Source: Cryphonectria parasitica EP155 (Eukaryota > Ascomycota > Sordariomycetes > Diaporthales > Cryphonectriaceae). Taken from it: a stretch of DNA of 64,000 bases. The notes under the pieces were generated by a model. The model was not told the origin of the DNA. It did no database searches and worked only from the letters and a program-made list of their open reading frames with translations. Positions 11,530 through 24,910 of the stretch are shown here, in pieces. Within the stretch, counting starts at the first letter, position 1, and every line of letters begins with the position of its first letter. Both the position numbers and the translations under genes were made by a program. Location of the stretch: contig NW_024468911.1 in the NCBI RefSeq assembly GCF_011745365.1, positions 2,784,759 to 2,848,758 of the forward strand. Reading direction: 5' to 3'.

Positions 11530-12991
11530 ATGTTGGGCTCTTCAGATCTCTGGTCATGGGTATTCCTGGCCCCTTCACTTCTCAGCTCGGTGGCTGTAGG
11601 TGCACCAGGCTACTCGTCGAGACTCTTGGCCCTGCCTACAGCAACTGTGAGCACTGTGGCGAGCATAGCCTCAGCCGCCACCTCTGCCCAGGCCACGTCC
11701 ACTGCCGGAGCATCTTACACAGAGTGGACAGTCGCCGCAATCGAGGCGCTGCAGACCTGGTATGACGATGCAGGAGGACTATGGCTCACCACTGGCTGGT
11801 GGAACTCAGCCAACTGCCTGACTGTTTTGGGCGACTTTTATTCCGTCGACTCGGGCTCAGCAGAGGAACTCGGGCTCAGTAACGTCTTTTCCAACACTTT
11901 CACCCAAGCCCAGCTGAGTACATCTTCCAAGGTGCGGAAGATGATCATGGCACGAGGCCATAGTCTGCCCATCGTCGAGTCCCACTCCGAGACCTCACAG
12001 CAAAGATCGACCACCGGCTCATCCGACGTGGTGGATCGCGGATACAGCGGATTTCTCAACGACTATTATGACGACGAGGGCTGGTGGGCTCTGGCCTGGA
12101 TCAAGGCATACGACGTCACCAGCACTGCCGAGTACCTGTCCATGGCCGAGAGCATCTTCGCCGACATGGAGGGCGGCGTCAACGCCACATGCGGTGGCGG
12201 CATATGGTGGAGCAAGGACAGGACGTACAAGAACGCCATCGCGAACGAGCTCTACCTCGCCGTGGCAGCCTCTCTTGCCAACCGCGCGTCCGACCCGGGC
12301 ACATATCTCGCCATTGCCGAGGAGCAGTGGGAGTGGTTTCTGAGCAGCGGCATGATCAACAGTGACCACCTCATCAATGACGGCCTCACTATTAACTCGG
12401 ACGGAACGTGTGTCAACAACGGGGCGGCTGTGTGGAGCTACAACCAGGGCGTGATACTCGGCGGCTTGGCGGAATTATACAGGGCCAATGGCAACGAAAC
12501 GCTGCTCACCGAGGCCGTCGCGATTGCAGAAGCCGCCATGCAAAATTTGACTGTGGATGGTATACTGCACGACGGCTGCGAGCCCAACTGTGGAGGTGAT
12601 GGCTCTCAGTTCAAAGGTACGTTTGGCCTCTTTGCTTTTCTTGTAGTGGTTTTTTCTTCTTTTTCTTCTTCAACTGCAGACAATCAGTATTACTATCATT
12701 CATTGTTATTATTCCCATTTCCTCCTCGGCATTACTTCAGCTGGCTAATAATATTCTCCATGAGCAGGCGTCTTCATGCGCAACCTGCAGTATCTGCAGG
12801 CTCAAGTGGACAAGGACGAGTTCCAGACCTTCATCCTGGACAATGCCAATTCGATCTGGGATAATGATAGGAACAGCTCCAATTACTTGGGTATCGACTG
12901 GTCAGGTCCTCCGTCTGCGGGCGGCGACCCCATTGCGAGCACGCAGAGCTCTGCCTTGGACGCGCTCGTTGCTGCCGTGGCGGTTTCCTGA
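11530..12991 (+). CDS. Secreted glycoside hydrolase family 76 (alpha-1,6-mannanase type)
   Basis: Two exons, 11530-12616 and 12768-12991, give 436 aa. The intron has GTACGT donor and GAGCAG acceptor, and its phase-1 join restores FKGVFMRNL, a segment typical of GH76. The ATG at 11530 was chosen over the upstream in-frame ATG at 11272 because it starts a signal peptide (MLGSSDLWSWVFLAP, a hydrophobic core, then SVAVGA). A Ser/Thr/Ala-rich linker precedes the catalytic domain, which starts near TEWTVAAIEALQTWYD. The motif YYDDEGWWALAW carries the paired aspartates (D181, D182) that are catalytic in the family. GH76 enzymes act on alpha-1,6-mannan backbones, either hydrolysing mannan or, in Dcw1/Dfg5 relatives, linking GPI glycans to wall glucan. 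No C-terminal GPI-type hydrophobic tail is visible, so a soluble secreted enzyme is likelier than a Dfg5-like anchored one. Confidence 0.9.
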
Positions 12992-13632
12992 GTATCTTTA
13001 TATTATTACTGGTTTTGGAATATGTCTGTCAAACATAGCGAAGAGTACAAACAAAGTGACCCTTTGTGTTCATTATTTAAAATCTGTGAGAAATAATTAT
13101 GCAGCATCAGAGTATTTCATACTGCTATCATAGATGATATCTCGGAGTTGTAGATGGAAGTACGGAAGATGGAAAAACTTAGATACAACAAAAAGCAACA
13201 AAAATCAATAGCAACAGGGAAAATGCATCATCACGAACCGTCGATCTGGAACATACTCATAGGAGTATGAGCTTAAAATAAGTAGGTTGGTCAGCTGAAG
13301 ACCTTGGGCTATTGTGGTGCAGATGCTCGTCAATGGGTATTATTCATAGGGTTAGGGTTCTGACTCAACTTGTCAACCTTCCCCCTGTTCATCCGCAGGC
13401 TCCTGCATCAACAATTCCCCAAGCCCAAGTCGATTGTATGCAAACTATGTGCTCTCCGTCGTTGTCTTCGAAACTAGAATCAGCCGGAATATCTTGACTT
13501 TATTTATTTGAAAAAGAAGAAAACCACCCGCTGGCTGGACAAGGAACAGGCACGACCCAGTGCATCTCACGTCAAAGCTCCACTACGCCAGGCAGACATC
13601 GAGACAGACAGACGACCGACTTCAGTTGGAGG
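12992..13632. other. Intergenic between the GH76 gene and cofactor D
   Basis: This is AT-rich downstream flank of the GH76 gene followed by the presumed promoter of the cofactor D gene. I see no gene here. Confidence 0.6.
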
Positions 13633-16600
13633 ATGGATGCTGCAGAGATAGACCAGGACATCAAGCTGCAGAGAGTCTCTGGCGAGCTCATCACTGCCTT
13701 TGACCAGAGTCTGGGATTATTTCTGCGAAAGCCTGATCGGATAGGCGGCTCCCACGTCCGCTCGCGTGTGCGGTCGAGGGAAGCATACCATCTGATATTT
13801 CATGTGAGTCTTGAAAGTGGTGTGACATGGCAGATTCTCTCTCTCTCTCTCTCCCTCGGGCCTGCTGACGAGATTGAACAGCTGCTTGAACCTTTCCAAG
13901 AGCTACCGCAGCTCCTCGACCCGCATCTGCCAAAATGGCTACCCATGCTTGCCGAGGCGTTCCTGGAGCACCTTCAGATGAGGCGGAGGCGAACCAGGGA
14001 GGCTTCTGCTGCGTCCTCGCTGCTCATGCCTCTGCCAACGGCGATTTGCAAGCTGATCTACACCTTTTGCAAGATTCGCGGCGAAAAGGTCATCGTGCGC
14101 TTCCTGAACGTCGAGACAAAATACCTCGAGCTCCTGCTTTCTGCGCTCGAGGACGCCGAGCGACAGCCTCAAGGCGGCCCGGACGACACTTTAGTAGCCC
14201 ATTGGGCCTGGGAGGAGCGCTACATAGTGCTTCTATGGCTCTCTCACCTCATGCTTGCGCCTTTCGACTTGTCGACCATCTCCTCCGTCTACATGGAGGA
14301 TGTTGATCTGGCTGGCATCCCTGGGTTCTTTTGGCCATCCAATACCCCAGGCATCACAGTCAGGGTCCTGCCCTTGGCGGTCAAGTACCTGGCCTGTCCA
14401 GGAAAGGAGCGGGAGGCGGCCAAAGCCCTTCTAGTGAGGATGGCGATGCGCAAGGACATGCAGCAGCTCGGTGTTCTGCATGCCCTCGTCCAGTGGGCCC
14501 TGTTTTGGCTGCGGCCGAGGGCTGATGAGCCGACCCAGTCGCCATATAAATACATCGGAGTGCTTTCCTTTCTAGCTGGGATCTTGGCATCATCGGCTGA
14601 GACGTCGGATATGGAGAGATACTCGTCCACGATCTTCTACACCGTGAACGCCATTCCTGTCAACGACGATGAGATGTCGAGGATTGTTCAGTCTTCTGCC
14701 CTGGCGAAAAAGACCATCGTCAAAGTCACACGGTCGATCGTTGTGTCCAAGTTGAAGCGAGACAGACAAGACAGTGCTGGTGTCGAGCTGCTTGAGACGG
14801 CAATTGGGTACCTTCTGGAGAGCCTCGCCGACAACGACACGCCGGTCAGATTCTCAGCGAGCAAAGCCTTGAGCATCGTGACTCTGAATCTACCTAGCTA
14901 TATGGCCTCAGAAGTCGTGGACACTGTGCTGGAGTCTCTGAGCAGAAATGTTCTCTTGGTGAATGATGCTGCGGAGCCTTCTCTGCCGCCAAGGAGAGAT
15001 CTCACGTCGGTCGATCCTCTCGAGTGGCATGGGCTGATGCTGACTCTGTCGCACCTCTTGTACCGGCGTTCACCACCGGCAGTGAAGTTGGGCAGCATCA
15101 TCCGAGCATTACTACTCGGGTTGTCGTTTGAACGACGTGGCCCCTCTGGAGGCTCGGTCGGTACCAACGTTCGTGATGCAGCTTGTTTTGGCATCTGGGC
15201 CCTCGCAAGGCGGTACTCGACCCAGGATCTTCTTGCAGTCCCCTCTGAAACGGTACGCACCGGACTTCCTGGAGACGTCAACACGTCTGTCTTGCAAATC
15301 ATTGCCACGAACCTGGTCGTCGCCGCATCATTAGATCCTGCAGGTAACATTCGGCGTGGATCTTCCGCTGCCCTGCAAGAGCTCATCGGCAGGCATCCAG
15401 ACACCGTGGAAAATGGCATTGCACTGGTGCAGGCTGTGGACTATCACGCAGTTGCCCGGAGATCAAGAGCAATCCACGATGTGGCCGTTCGTGCCACAAA
15501 ACTTCACGTGCAATATGGCGAGGCTATACTGGATGCGCTCCTGGGCTGGAGAGGAGCCAGAGATGCAGATGCTGCTGCTCGCAGGGTCGCCGGGCGTGCG
15601 TACGGAACTGTCATGACTGAGATGACGAGCCTGACCCCGTCGAGCCGCCTTGACGAGGTGATCCTGACATCAATTAACCGGGTCCTGCGGCCTATGAAGG
15701 CACTGCAGACCCGTCAGGTGGAGGAGAGACATGGGCTGCTCGTGAGTCTTGCCGCGATCCTGGATCAGGTCCCTCTGCTAGTTGCCAGGGATAGCATGGC
15801 TGGAATGACGTTACCGACGGGTCTGGGCAGCGTTGTTCAAGAAGGACAGAATGCTTTGCTTGATATGCTCCAATCTGTTGCGTCTACCTCATTTCGAAAA
15901 CCAGAACTCATCGCAGAAGGCATATGCCGTCTTCTCATCTCGGCGTTTCCCATCCTGCAGGCCGATGCTGTCGGATCGTTGGATGCTATAGTTGGCGAGG
16001 GGCTGTTGATGTCTGGATTGGATCTGGTGTCTCCAACAAACCTGGCCAAGTTCACCGAGGTCGTCTCGAGAATCGATTTGTCGCAAGTCCACAACCAAGA
16101 CCGCCTCTCAACGATCCTCTCTACCTCTTGGGAACTCATCAACACGTGGCTAGCCAGGACTGAACAAGAGGTCATCGATGCAGCCTCCGAAGCGTCCATC
16201 GTTCTTCTGCTTTTTTCTTCTCCGCAGCAACGGGAACATGTGCTCCGAAGATGGGCAGACACGATTCGTGAACGATCTCACTCCGCAACCGGCGCGGGAC
16301 TTTTCTGCGCCTTGACGAGGGCGTATCCGGTTGTGGCAATGCACAAGAAACCTGAAGAAGTGTCGGCTACTGTATGCGCTCCTCTGCTGGAGCGGTGGGC
16401 ACAAGACACAAACGTTGACGTACGTGCAGCCATACTGCAGAGTCTGGCGCAAAGTGAAATGCTGAATCAGAATGTGGACCAGCTCCTCAGTCTGGTTGCG
16501 GCGGGCCTAGAAGACTACACCACCACCGCGAGAGGCGATATTGGATCTCATGTACGTCTTCAGGCCGTCAGGGCTACCCAACATCTCTGGCTCTCAATGC

Positions 16601-17556
16601 AGCAGCCACGTACAGAGATGGGGAACCACAGCGGAGCAGTTTGTGGCTTACTTCTGCCGATCCTGCGTCTGGCAGCTGAGAAGCTCGACAGGGTGAGAGT
16701 CGAAGCACAAGCCACTCTTGCGGTAGCATTACAGCCAGAGTAAGTACATCAGCGCCCCAAGAATGATCAACCTCTCTTCTTTTCGGATGACTAACTTATC
16801 TCTAGACCATCGTCGATGCTTGGCAAGCTCACCTTTTCCTCCAAATCCCATTTTCAGTATCTTCTCAACTTGCTTGAGAGCGACTGGTTCCAGACGCCAT
16901 TCGGCACCGAAGCCCAGTCCAACGCAGATCGCTGTATGGACGAGCTCCTCGCCGGATACGTCACGTCAGCCGACACAGGCAACGAAGACCTCGTGATAGC
17001 CAGCCGGGCCGCGCTCACCGAATACTGCACCGCAAGCCAGGAGCACCTCGATGGCGTATGCACATCGCTCCTCCGGAACTTGAAATCCCACCAGGGCCAA
17101 GACCGCGTCACGGTGCCCACGCTCGAAATCACTGCGTTCCTCTTCTCCGTGGGCATCTTCCAGCAGAGCAGGAAGGTCGACATGAAGAGCCTCTGCTTGC
17201 AGGCCCAGAAGGCCGGCTACAAGAGCGGCAACATGCGGAAACTCGAGGCCTGCATCAAGGTCTACGGCGGGGTGGCCGCCATGGGCAACAACAATGCTGC
17301 CGGCCTGCCGGCGATGGCGAGTGCGGTGTTGGAGCAGAAGAGGAGTGAGGGTATCTCGGAGGCGAAGAGGAGGCTGGGTACGTTGATGGTACACCCGTGG
17401 CCGCGCGTCAGAACGTCGGTGGTAGATGAGATATGGGGTCTGGTGTCAACTGGTGGGGAGGTGGCAGATCAGGGGGAGAGGTTGAAGGGAGTTGACTGGG
17501 GAGCTACTGAGAAGAGTGCTGCTAAGGCCCTTGTTGCTGAGCTTGGAATGTCGTGA
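13633..17556 (+). CDS. TBCD: Tubulin-folding cofactor D (TBCD / Alp1 / Cin1)
   Basis: Three exons, 13633-13803, 13882-16739 and 16806-17556, give 1259 aa, the usual size for the family. Intron 1 (13804-13881, 78 nt) contains no stop in frame, so an ORF finder reads through it. Removing it joins HLIF-H to LLEPFQELPQLLDPHLPKW, the family's N-terminal signature. Intron 2 has a GTAAGT donor and a phase-2 join. The protein is a HEAT/ARM-like alpha solenoid, with motifs such as WEERYIVLLWLSHLMLAPFD near residue 195 and a C-terminal cofactor-D domain in roughly the last 250 residues (FLFSVGIFQQSRKV). Cofactor D captures beta-tubulin from cofactor A/B routes and, with cofactors E and C, assembles or disassembles the alpha/beta-tubulin dimer in the cytosol. 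The gene lies 640 bp downstream of the GH76 gene and is functionally unrelated to it. Confidence 0.93.
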
Positions 17557-20500
17557 GGTTGATCTAGGCGGAGGAAAGAGAAAGAAATATTGCTGGACTC
17601 GAGGCCTCTCCAGTCTTGGTTGCATTACTTTGGTCTGCGGACTACAGCAACTTTCATGATGACTGATCTCGTGTGCATTTCGGGGGCATCGAGAACACCA
17701 GTCCGTCTGCCGGCGACGGCTGGGTGATGGCTGAAGCACTCCCCACGGAAAGAAATCTACGTGATCTCCCAGCCGATGGAGTCTCAGGGAGACGGGATTG
17801 ATACCATTCAGTGAAGAGCCTGAACGTCTCTCATAGAGGCGGCAGCAAATGCATCAGCTGCTTGGAATTCGACTGCTGGATGGGTAAACATCTGTGCTCA
17901 TCTCATCGTGCTGTCCATCTGTTTACTCCCCCTCTATGGTGAACATCAGAGGCCGTTACATGTATTCCCGGTCACCGTGACGGTGATGTAACAAGTCATT
18001 CTGGGTTCAATTGCTCGTCGCGAGGGACACTTGGAATGATTTCTCGCCGTCATCGCCTGTTACGAGACCGTCTATGGATTAATAGTACCCTAAATATATC
18101 TATGTAAATCTCCTCAAGCGAAATGGATGACTACTTGGATGAGTATGCTCAATTCAATGCCAAAGAAAATTGAACAGGGTCTGTTTAAATGTATCGACCT
18201 ATATAATACCTAGACAAGGAACGAGGTACTATGCCACCCTTGTTACATTTTGTGCTCTGGTCGGACTGGATCGGCCGAGGGCTCGCTATGCATGTGATTT
18301 ATGAATATTTGCACAAATTCGTTCCTTCACCCATTTGGGAAAGCATAAGACGCAACACAATCAGAGGTGAAGGTTTCATTCATTTCCTCCATCCTTTTCC
18401 TGACCGAAGAATACGAGACGATGTATGACTCGGACAGGGACACACACTCTGAAGGACGAAGAGGCTACGGTACTGCATGGAGCGAGAAAAGTAACCACTG
18501 CGACGAGTTGGCACGCGAACCGAATCAAGAAGTGATCGCTAGCATGACTAGAAGACAAGGAAAAGAAGCAGAAGACGACAAAAAAAAAAAAAAAATAATA
18601 AAAATGGATCGACTCGGTTATGTGACATGGGAATATGTTGGAGAAACGTGTTGTTGTTTGGCCCAACACACATCCAGCATTAAGGTTATGGGGCTTGGAC
18701 CACAACGCGGAAAAGGTCCCGCGCAGGCCCAACATACATAACATTATGTACGTATTTTTATGTATCCGTATATATAATTTTTTAAAACCTGTGATTGAAG
18801 AGGGAGGGGGGGGGAGAGGGCTGGTGTCATCCCGTCCTCCTTCATATACGTGGTGGAGATGATTTCGTGATACATATGAGAAACATGTCAACCCCCCTCC
18901 CCCCCCCGGCGTGCCCTGCCCTTCGAACAAAATGACCCAAAAAAGAAACTCCCATAGCCAGCGGAGTCGTGACTCGACAAAATGACGTGCATCTTGTGCC
19001 AGACCGAATCGCATATGGCAAACATGGCGAAGATTTGGGTGGGCTGGCCCAGGCGCCGCGCTCCCCCCCCCCCCTCTTCTTCTTACCCCGGCGATTCCCC
19101 TCCACCCCCCCTCCCATCCCTTCAACCGACGCTCGTCTTTTTTGTTGGTTGTTGGAGGGTTGGCATGCAGGTCTTGGGGTGCCAGTTGGGCCGCTATTTT
19201 GTGGCCAGATACACGGAACTCACACACATACTTGACACACCAGACCGACACACCTCAGGGTAGATTTCATTAGTCCATTCCTCTTTCTCTCTTTCTCTCT
19301 CTCTCTCTCTCTTCTTTCCTTTTGTCATATTCTTTCTTTTCTCCCTGTACCATATAGTAAGCCAGCGAGAGCCGATACGGATTTCCGCCTGTTGCTGTTT
19401 GGTACACTGGGTTTTCTTTCCCACTTACGGGTCCACCTTTGTTGATCATCCCACGTACATCATCAGTAGTACAGTACTAGCACCATTTGACAGGCGTCAA
19501 GGGCAGATGGGTCCCTCTCAAGGGCTGCACCCGCCGCCCACGGGGACGGACTCGATTGCGCATTCCCGGAGGAAGAGGACACAGACTTGTCTCGATCTCC
19601 GAGAAGACCGAGAAAAAGTACATACTATATCTAAATACATGTACTAAGTATGTATGTGTGTATGTGAAGAGGCACATAATGTATTACCTGCAATCTAATC
19701 CATCAAAGGTTTCCTCTACCCCTCTTATGTGTTTGGATCTTGGAGGAGCGACAACTCGCACTCACCCTCGGCTCTCGCAGGGCGGGGGGGTCTGCAGCGT
19801 ATTGCATGCAGCGTGTTGTAGTATGTACTATGTACCACCACTGTAGGAGTATGTGGTTGGGTTGCTAAGGTATTCAATTAAAGTATGCTGTGGCTGCCAT
19901 TGACATGAACCACCCTCGGCTTGCAGGTCTGAGGTTGCAAAGGGACCGAGATACTGTACCGAACAACCCCTCTCAGGGCGTCGTACAGCAGGCCGGTCTG
20001 GGTGTTGTGTGTATGTGTGTGGACGGATATCCGGAAGCAGTAGGACAAGATTATCAGAGGAATGGGAGATAGATGGACATTAAGAGGGAGTGAGAGAATT
20101 AGAAAAATAAACAGCACTACACTCGTTGTCCGACGGCCCCCATGAATAGACCTACTACCACTACCACTACCAAGAATACCTACTAGAGTACATACTTACC
20201 TGCCCATCAGGGAAGACATGCCAGCGTTTGGTCAGCCTTCGTCCACACACCCACACACCGCGACGCCGAGGCTTGCATCGTCATCGTCCTGCCATGGTTG
20301 GTTGGGATTGAGACTCGAGAAACCCGCATGGGAAGGGAATGTGTGTGTGGAGTGGGCAAGTGTGGCTGGGCGGATACCACTACGGGCGAGAGGTATTTGA
20401 GATAATTTTGGTTTCATCGCATCGTTTGCTGGACAGAAACCTTCCCCTTGCACAAAACATGTCCAATCTGAAGTGGATCGGATGGTTGAGACAAGATGCA

Positions 20501-22408
20501 CGCCAGTGCACAACAGGTGGCGTCGATGTGTTCCAACATCACCTTTCTTTCTCTTCCTCCTTCTCTTTCTTCTTTTCCCTGGGTCCGTTATCTGAGACGA
20601 CTGTGAGTCTCTGAGTCGTGGACATGTCCCCTCCTGCTGCTGCCCATCCCGCCCCTTCCAGCGGCAAGGAAGGGATGGAGAGAGAGAGAGAGAGAGAGGC
20701 GGGGAATGCATGTTGGAGAGCTATTGTATGAAATGGGACGGTTCTGGCATCGAGGCCTTGTTTGAGCCCGCGCTCAAGCATGATCGGGCCCATATTGGGA
20801 TGATAGCCAAGCTGGACACCGCTTCCGGGATGGATATGTGATCGCCACTGCATGTGCTGTACAGGCCCTCACCAGGAGGAGCGGACAAGCAGAATCTGGC
20901 CAAGCACATGAATTGTTTAGATCCCACCGCCTCCGCGCGCCCTCCCTCTCTTGGGGACCCCCCCGGCGGCTCATGTGCTGCAGCATTAGCACTCGCATGA
21001 GTGTGGGTCTCGCCCGAGGTAACGCTGGCATCGCCGACCACTCGACGTCCACACTCTGACTCTCTCTCTCTCTCTAGGAGGGAGCGAGAGAGAGAGAGAG
21101 AGAGTTCGTATTCAAATCTGCTCTGTGGTCTGATTAGTGAGTGAGCGAGTGAGTGAGTGGACGAGTGTATCGAGATCCATGCACCAGCAGGTTGGTTCTG
21201 GGCTGCCAATGAAAGCCAAATGATTCCAGAACCTTAATTTTTGGGAGGCCCGGTACTTGGTTTTCGCCATGATACTACTACTATGATAGAGTAGCAATCA
21301 GAGTCACTGTAAGCACAACTGAATGAATGGAACTGCTGCTCCATCAAACCTGTCCGGGATCAGGAATAGCTGCCCGAGGATGTGGCTTGCCGAGAAGTGG
21401 TCCCCATAACAGCAATGCTAAGACGGGTCTAGGGCCTTGAAATTAATTCGGCTGCCTGATGTCACCTCAGTAGGTTTTGTGTCTTTTTGGGAAGAAGAAG
21501 AAGAAGGTGAGTAAAAAGGCGGGTTCATGTTGGACTTGGGTTTGGAAATCATATTGCCATGTACATTTTCTGCGTACTTTTAAGTTAGACAGAGACTTGT
21601 TGCATGTCTCGTACTGTAATAGAGAGGCGAGAAGGAACCTTTTTTCAACCATCATCATGTCTGCGCTGCCGAGTTGTAAGTCCTGTCAAAATACCCTGCA
21701 CGATAGAGAAGAAAAAAAAAAGAAAAGAAAAAAAAAAGACAGCAAGCAATCATCTTAAAATGGAGCAGAGGAAGAAAGGACGCTGCGCAAGCTACGGGCC
21801 GATCCTGCTTACCACCAGCCACTGTGAGCCAGCGCCCTAAGTAGGCCAGCTAGGGAGGAACTCCTATGTACTTAACTCTTACAGCCTGTCTGCTTCGGCT
21901 GTCGCTCTCGGGACCCCCCCCTCCCTTTCCGAGTCACTATAGTGAGTACTCGGCACTGTCTCTTTACACTACAGCACTTATCAGACACTGTCAGCACTCA
22001 ACACTCAGCACTCAAGATCCAGCGCTCAACCACCCCCCCCCAGGCACCCTCAAGTATAGTGGATGTACGTATAGTACACTCGCTCACTCCACCCTTCCCG
22101 CTGCTACCCTGACCTTGCAGCCTTCCAAAAAGTGCTGCTTCTTCTTATTATTCCTCCTCCACCTCCGACTCGTTCTCCTCCTCCTCTTTTGTACCTCCTT
22201 CTTGATTGCATTTATTTTTTTGGACCTGCGGACCCGGCACAACCCAACACTCTGCTGCCGTCTCATCAGAGTACGATTCAGGACCGGAATGTAACCCCAG
22301 AGGCCGATGCTTCGAGCTGAGCTGAGCTTCGTTTCCCACCCCCTCCTCCCTCCTCCCCACCCCAAATGCTGCAGCAGTCGTGGCACTTAGCCGCCCACAC
22401 CAAGTCCT
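17557..22408. other. Long intergenic region, low complexity
   Basis: About 4.8 kb without a supported gene. It contains CT/GA microsatellites (about 19281-19312, 20678-20698, 21061-21104), C and G runs, and AT-rich 3' flank of cofactor D. Open frames such as 18376-19251 minus are driven by homopolymers and are not credible. Confidence 0.6.
21059..21106. repeat. CT/GA inverted microsatellite
   Basis: A (CT)n tract is followed after a short spacer by a (GA)n tract, giving a self-complementary arrangement about 45 bp long. Confidence 0.85.
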
Positions 22409-23175
22409 GTGTGTGCTCTTCCTCCCGGAAACGAACTCAATCATGATGCCCTGTCCAATCCGACTCGGATCGATGTAAATTGGACCGACCACGACCACGA
22501 CCACGACCACAGACGGACTCGACTTGATCACGACTCCTCTTCGTTCCCCAAACCAAGATACTCGCCAGCTCTTGATACACGAACACCTCTCATACGCACA
22601 CACATCATCCCCCAGTGCCGCACGTGGCCACCACCCATCCTGGAGCTCCTACACCTCCCAACCGCCAACCACCCCCTCCACAGGCCGCCTCGCCGCCTCC
22701 GCCGCCGCCTGGACGACCGACAATCGTGTCCCCGAACAAGACCACTCAGGCGGCAAGTTAGGTCCCGGCAACCTAACGGCCGCGACGCGCCGCCGCCCAG
22801 CATTCCGTCCACCACAACCCCCGGGCCGCGAGGCGCGCCCTCGTCTCCATCTCCTGCCACCCCTCCTCCCCCCGTCCCCGAGGACGCCCAGTTCGCCCTC
22901 GAGGCCCTGTACAACCTGACCACGTACTGCCCGGACTGGGCCAAGCGCCTCGACGAGCTCAGCGGCCAGATTGACCAGCGCCAGATCGACCTGGCCGAGT
23001 TTGCCGAGCAGCAGTCCCCAACCTCGTGCAGGAGGTCCCTGCGGAACCGCGGCTCGACAGAGAGCCTGAAGCCCAGAGACGATGGCGAGGCCCACCCCGG
23101 CATCGTCGATGGCGTCGCCAGCCCGGGTGCCACCGGCGCGGTCCATAAAATGCAGACGACAGACGGGCCAGCACC

Positions 23176-23206
<31 letters not shown>

Positions 23207-24532
23207 CGAGAACCGTTGAGCCCGAACGAGGCCAACTCCCCCACCTCGTCGGCTGTCGAGCGCCAGACACCCCAGGTCATGGCCATGGCCTCTGCCAATG
23301 CACGCGCTACGCTGCGGCGCACACAGCTAAACAAAAGGGCTGCCGCGGCGGTTGTCTCGGCCGAGTCGATGCTGACGGGTGACGGAGCTGCAGCGCCCAA
23401 GTACCGAAGCAGGAACCTAGTGATTGTCTACTACGATAGCTACGTGCAGTCCTTCTTCGAGGAGGTGGTCAAGTTTGTGAGCGCCAGCCGCAACCTGATG
23501 CGCAAGGCCAAGATGGCCGCCAAGGTCGCCCAGATCAGAAGGATGGCCGAGCTGGAGACCCCCGACGACGAGTCGTCCGATTCAGACGATGGCCCAGGCT
23601 TTGGCTTCGGTACGGCCAGGCTGGTCCCACCACAACTGTCACCGTCCTCGGCAATGGAGATTGACGGGGAGGCTCAGACGACGGATGGGACCAAGGTGAA
23701 CGGCCAGGCGGAGGAGAAGAAGAAGAAGAAGGAGGAGGAGGACAAGCTCGACCACCAGCAGCCTACTGGCACAGGGGCCAAGGCAGTGAAGGGCGGCTCG
23801 AATGGAATATTACCAACAACACCACCACCACCACCATTACCACCACCAGCACCAGCACCAGCACCAGCAGCAACAGCAGTCACGGGTCCCGTGCAATTAT
23901 CATACAAACAAACAGTAGGCATAGGCAACGGCAACGGCAACGGTCTGCCCAGACAGGGACTATCGAGTCCCTTTCGACCGTATTTGGCAGCCCGGTCGCC
24001 TTCAAACCCTGCTCGTGGCAAGAATGGCCATGCCGACCAGCAACAACCAGGCGACATCTTCGATGACCTTGACAAGGGCCTCGAGGTCGTGCAGTCCATG
24101 TGTGAGCGCGCAGCACATCAGTTCTTGCGCGACGGTGACTGCGCCGACGAGATCATTAAGATCAAGGAGCGGCTGACGCACACCAAGACCCTGGCCGACA
24201 AGGAGATGCAGCGCATGCTGGCTGGCGACACAGACGGGAGTCTGAAGAAGCTGCTGACTGAGGGGCTTGTGGGAAACCGGACGTTTCGCTCGCACGGTGT
24301 GCGGCGGGATACGATGAGGTTGCGGCCCAGCTTCGCGGGCAGAAGTACGGCTGCGGCCAACGGGATGAATGGTGCAGCCGGACCGAGTTTGACCCCAAGC
24401 AATACAGGTATGGTGGCGCTCGAAGTCGACGAGGGCATTCGCGCCAGCAATACGAACGGGGGAGCAGCACCGAGACTCCAGCCCGCATCGATACCGACAA
24501 CGATGGGCCCACCGCTCGGGTCGGGCCCCTGA
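22409..24532 (+). CDS. Unrecognised Pro/Gln-rich fungal protein; 5' end uncertain
   Basis: The open frame ends at TGA 24530-24532. The convincing part starts near 22,800 (about residue 131). A helical segment (FALEALYNLTTYCPDWAKRL) is followed by a linker with an eight-residue poly-Gln, a second helical block (YDSYVQSFFEEVVKFVSASR, then basic LMRKAKMAAKVAQIRR), a K/E-rich and Pro-rich linker (PPPPPLPPPAPAPAP), and a third helical block (DIFDDLDKGLEVVQSMCERA) near residue 550. The tail is low complexity. Residues before about 130 in this frame (His-Asp repeats, Arg-rich) look like noncoding DNA. A better Pro-rich N-terminus lies in another frame from about 22,615, so an intron or frame change in the 5' part is likely. 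I do not recognise a named family. Location and function are unknown, though a basic, disordered protein of this kind is often nuclear. Confidence 0.6.
23178..23201 (+). repeat. CAG repeat encoding poly-Gln
   Basis: Eight consecutive CAG codons lie within the unrecognised Pro/Gln-rich protein. Confidence 0.85.
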
Positions 24533-24892
24533 ACGAGCTGAGTGGAAGAGTACGAGCCCCACTACTCCAGATCGTCGCCCAAGATCATATCCCGCATCTG
24601 CCTCACGAAGACAGAGCGATGAAACAGGCTCGTCCCGCCGCGAGAAGGTTGGACGGGAAAGGCACAGCGGCGCAGCGAGGCATGTTGCTATGTCTAAAGA
24701 CACACGTCCAGACTATGCCTGCTGAACCGCACAGTGCCCCATTATGGGACACTCCGTTGCTGTGATTTTGGAATCTATCCCAAATGAGAACTACTCTCGT
24801 CTGACTCGTTGAGCAGGTGGGAGACCCGTCAGGCCACCACCAAAGCTGCAGAAGAGTGGGATTTCGTGCAAAGAGACGCAAGCATCGCTGTT

Positions 24893-24910
24893 GGGGGGGG
24901 GGGGGGGGGG
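24893..24910. repeat. 18-nt G homopolymer
   Basis: An uninterrupted guanine run on the plus strand. Its length may be unreliable in the assembly. Confidence 0.9.

Noticed and set aside
18376..19251. 291-aa minus-strand open frame
   Set aside because: Built from homopolymers (poly-Gly, poly-Phe); no conserved segment.
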